Source: an uncultured Flavobacteriales bacterium
Lineage (GTDB): Bacteria; Bacteroidota; Bacteroidia; Flavobacteriales_D; Crocinitomicaceae
Assembly: GCA_903879765.1 (NCBI GenBank)
Contig: CAIRMS010000159.1
Coordinates: forward strand, 1 to 15,356
Length of the DNA: 15,356 nt
Direction of reading: 5' to 3'
Within the stretch, counting starts at the first letter, position 1. Each line of letters opens with the position of its first letter. Below are positions 13,626-15,356 of this stretch, piece after piece. A program made the translations under genes and the position numbers. The notes beneath the pieces are model-generated. The model ran no database searches. It was given only the letters and a program-made list of their open reading frames with translations, and was not told where the DNA came from.

Positions 13626-15092
13626 ATGAATTTATTAAGTTACTTTAAAATGTTAGGATTAGGCATACTTGGCGGAACCTTACCTCTAGCCACTTATGTC
13701 ATTATAGAACACTCTTCAACGAAACTTTCTGAACAAGTTTTGGATGGCAATCGCTTCGCGCGTCAAGTATCGATGAGCGGGGTCCCACCAGGAGCAGATT
13801 TCACAGAAGCATCCGCAAATACCATTAATTCTGTCGTTCACATTACGACTAAAGTGGTTTCAACGACTTTTCAACGCGATCCGTTCCAAGAATTATTTTA
13901 TGGACCAGGTGCAGGTGGACGCGAATTCAAACAGTATGGTGCGAGTTCTGGTTCTGGTGTTATTGTTTCTTCTGAAGGATACATTGTCACAAATAATCAC
14001 GTGATTGAAAACGCCAGTGAAATCGAAGTCATATTAAATGACAATTCCAAGTATACTGCTAAAGTGATTGGTGCTGATCCAGCGACAGATATTGCCGTAT
14101 TAAAAATTGAAGGATCCGGCTTTACTCCTATTCCTTTAGGAAATAGTGATGACTTAAAAATTGGTGAATGGGTACTTGCAGTGGGAAATCCTTTCAACCT
14201 CACATCAACGGTTACGGCTGGAATCGTATCTGCAAAAGCAAGAAACATCAATTTATTAAGCGAACGCAATGGCCAGGACATCGTTCCAATTGAATCGTTT
14301 ATTCAAACAGATGCAGCTGTGAATCCTGGTAATAGTGGAGGCGCGTTAGTCAATACTCAAGGACAACTTGTAGGAATCAATACAGCGATTGCTTCTCAAA
14401 CAGGAAGTTACAGTGGCTATTCTTTTGCTGTTCCGGTAAACCTCGTACAGAAGGTCATGAGCGACTTAATTGATTATGGAATTGTTCAACGTGGTTATTT
14501 AGGTGTTCAAATATCTGATGTCTCTCAGGAAATCAAGGAGAAAAACAAGCTACCGAACTTAAAAGGAGTATTTCTAGCGAAAGTTATTGAAGATGGAAGT
14601 GCTGATAAAGCGGGATTGAAAGATGGAGATGTCATTTTAAAAATCGGAAGCAAAGAAGTGAATTCGGTTTCTGCTCTTCAGGAAGAAATAGGGAAAAGAC
14701 GTCCGGGTGACAAAATTTCATTAACTGTTCGCAAAAAAGACGGTGAAGAAGTCATTCGAGAGTTGGTGTTGCGTAACAAAGAAGGAGAGACCGCGTTGAT
14801 GTCCAAGGAAGAAATTAACAAAAGTCAAGCACTTGGAGCCATTTTCACTGAAATGACCGACAAAGAGAAAAAAGAGTTAAATATTGCCTACGGCGTAAAA
14901 GTGAAATCCATCGGCGCAGGTAAATTAAAAGCCATCGGATTAATGGAAGGAGATGTTATCTTAAAAGTGAACAATGAACCGATTGAAACCATTGAAGAGT
15001 TGAGCGGAAAATTAAGCGGCGTGAATCGTGGTGTTCTTCTTGAAATCATGACGGAGAGCGGGAAACGCGAATATAAAGGCTTGGGATTATAA
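13626..15092 (+). CDS. HtrA/DegQ-type periplasmic serine protease
   Basis: This is a trypsin-like envelope protease/chaperone that removes misfolded periplasmic proteins. From ATG 13626 the product is 488 residues: an N-terminal hydrophobic segment (about 8-27, a signal peptide or anchor), the protease domain with triad H125 (TNNHVIENA), D155 (ATDIAVLKI) and S237 (NPGNSGGAL), and two PDZ domains (about 288-380, with RGYLGVQI and AGLKDGDVILKI, and about 403-486, with IGLMEGDVILKVNN). The longer frame to 13575 would need a TTG start and adds 17 charged residues before the signal, so I prefer the ATG. It is divergent from dapF. In the gap, TACTATTTG (13581-13589) is one base too long for the usual -7 element but is a possible promoter. 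Confidence 0.94.
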   Translation: MNLLSYFKMLGLGILGGTLPLATYVIIEHSSTKLSEQVLDGNRFARQVSMSGVPPGADFTEASANTINSVVHITTKVVSTTFQRDPFQELFYGPGAGGREFKQYGASSGSGVIVSSEGYIVTNNHVIENASEIEVILNDNSKYTAKVIGADPATDIAVLKIEGSGFTPIPLGNSDDLKIGEWVLAVGNPFNLTSTVTAGIVSAKARNINLLSERNGQDIVPIESFIQTDAAVNPGNSGGALVNTQGQLVGINTAIASQTGSYSGYSFAVPVNLVQKVMSDLIDYGIVQRGYLGVQISDVSQEIKEKNKLPNLKGVFLAKVIEDGSADKAGLKDGDVILKIGSKEVNSVSALQEEIGKRRPGDKISLTVRKKDGEEVIRELVLRNKEGETALMSKEEINKSQALGAIFTEMTDKEKKELNIAYGVKVKSIGAGKLKAIGLMEGDVILKVNNEPIETIEELSGKLSGVNRGVLLEIMTESGKREYKGLGL

Positions 15093-15251
15093 TAGGATTT
15101 TAGGATAAAAATGCAGGGTTGAGAACTCGTTGATAAAAGTTAATAAATTGTGGAAACTAAATTTTTTCAATCCCGATTTTTGGCGTTACTTTGCTTCCAA
15201 CAACAATAGACAAGATAGATTATTAACTAACAAATAGAGGTATTCAGCAGC
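15093..15251 (+). promoter_or_regulatory. htrA-rpoD intergenic region with a weak candidate rpoD promoter
   Basis: This 159-bp AT-rich gap contains TTACTTTG (15186-15193), one mismatch from TAnnTTTG, about 58 bases before the rpoD ATG. I see no strong terminator hairpin after htrA and no small ORF I can support. Confidence 0.35.
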
Positions 15252-15356
15252 ATGAGACAGCTCAAAATCACCAAATCGATAACAAACAGAGAAAGTCAGT
15301 CTTTAGACAAATACCTACAGGATATTGGTCGTGAAGAACTGATTACAGCAGAGGAA
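15252..15356 (+). CDS. rpoD: Primary sigma factor RpoD/SigA, 5' end only
   Basis: The first 35 codons of a gene that runs off the right edge. The residues read MRQLKITKSITNRESQS, then LDKYLQDIGREELITAEE, which is the highly conserved N-terminus of Bacteroidota housekeeping sigma factors; the second half is the start of sigma region 1.2 (DKYLQxIG...LITAEE). These sigma factors lack the long region 1.1 of proteobacterial sigma-70 and recognise the TTTG/TAnnTTTG promoters seen elsewhere in the window. The ATG start is the family start. Confidence 0.92.
   Translation, partial: MRQLKITKSITNRESQSLDKYLQDIGREELITAEE

Noticed and set aside
15093..15175. Terminator after htrA
   Set aside because: Only imperfect short stems (for example AGTT/AACT) before the T-run; not strong enough to call.

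Overview
The window looks like a chromosomal stretch from a Bacteroidota bacterium, most likely order Flavobacteriales (possibly a Fluviicola/Crocinitomicaceae-type organism). This rests on the partial rpoD start (MRQLKITKSIT...), several TAnnTTTG promoter elements of the Bacteroidota type, the lack of obvious Shine-Dalgarno sequences, and the style of TrmB, DapF and the TonB-dependent receptor. Genus is a guess. Coding density is very high; no gene-free stretch exceeds about 180 bp, and I see no RNA genes, insertion sequences or CRISPR arrays.

Layout. (1) Bases 1-150 hold the end of a membrane protein, closed by a strong intrinsic terminator that lies inside the 3' coding end of the convergent hypothetical gene (173-739, minus). 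(2) trmB (847-1515, plus) meets convergently, with no intervening base, a minus-strand cluster: plsC-like acyltransferase -> gatC -> glycosyltransferase (3461 down to 1516). (3) trpS (3542-4510, plus) diverges from plsC and converges on a solitary YhcG/DUF1016-family nuclease gene (4519-5601, minus), the only clearly accessory-looking gene, which carries two near-identical palindromes inside its reading frame. (4) A minus-strand run from 13503 to 7697: dapF -> GNAT acetyltransferase -> mltG -> glycosylasparaginase -> GH2 beta-mannosidase. Each junction overlaps (7, 19, 4 and 1 nt), so this is almost certainly one translationally coupled operon. A TonB-dependent receptor gene (7634-5778) follows after 62 bp with its own promoter-like motif. 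(5) On the plus strand from 13626 come an HtrA/DegQ protease and the first 105 bases of rpoD.

Functional reading. Much of the window is housekeeping: tRNA modification, charging and amidotransfer, phospholipid synthesis, lysine/peptidoglycan precursor synthesis, glycan chain termination, envelope protein quality control and the primary sigma factor. The two exported hydrolases at the end of the dapF operon are the prokaryotic counterparts of two lysosomal steps in dismantling the core of Asn-linked glycans, which suggests periplasmic breakdown of glycopeptide scraps. The most noteworthy items are this coupled pair, TAnnTTTG elements placed 3-4 nt before start codons (predicting leaderless mRNAs), terminators embedded in opposing coding sequences, and the palindromic QT(V/T)SA repeats in the nuclease gene. 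I did not find a convincing multi-gene new defence or mobile system.
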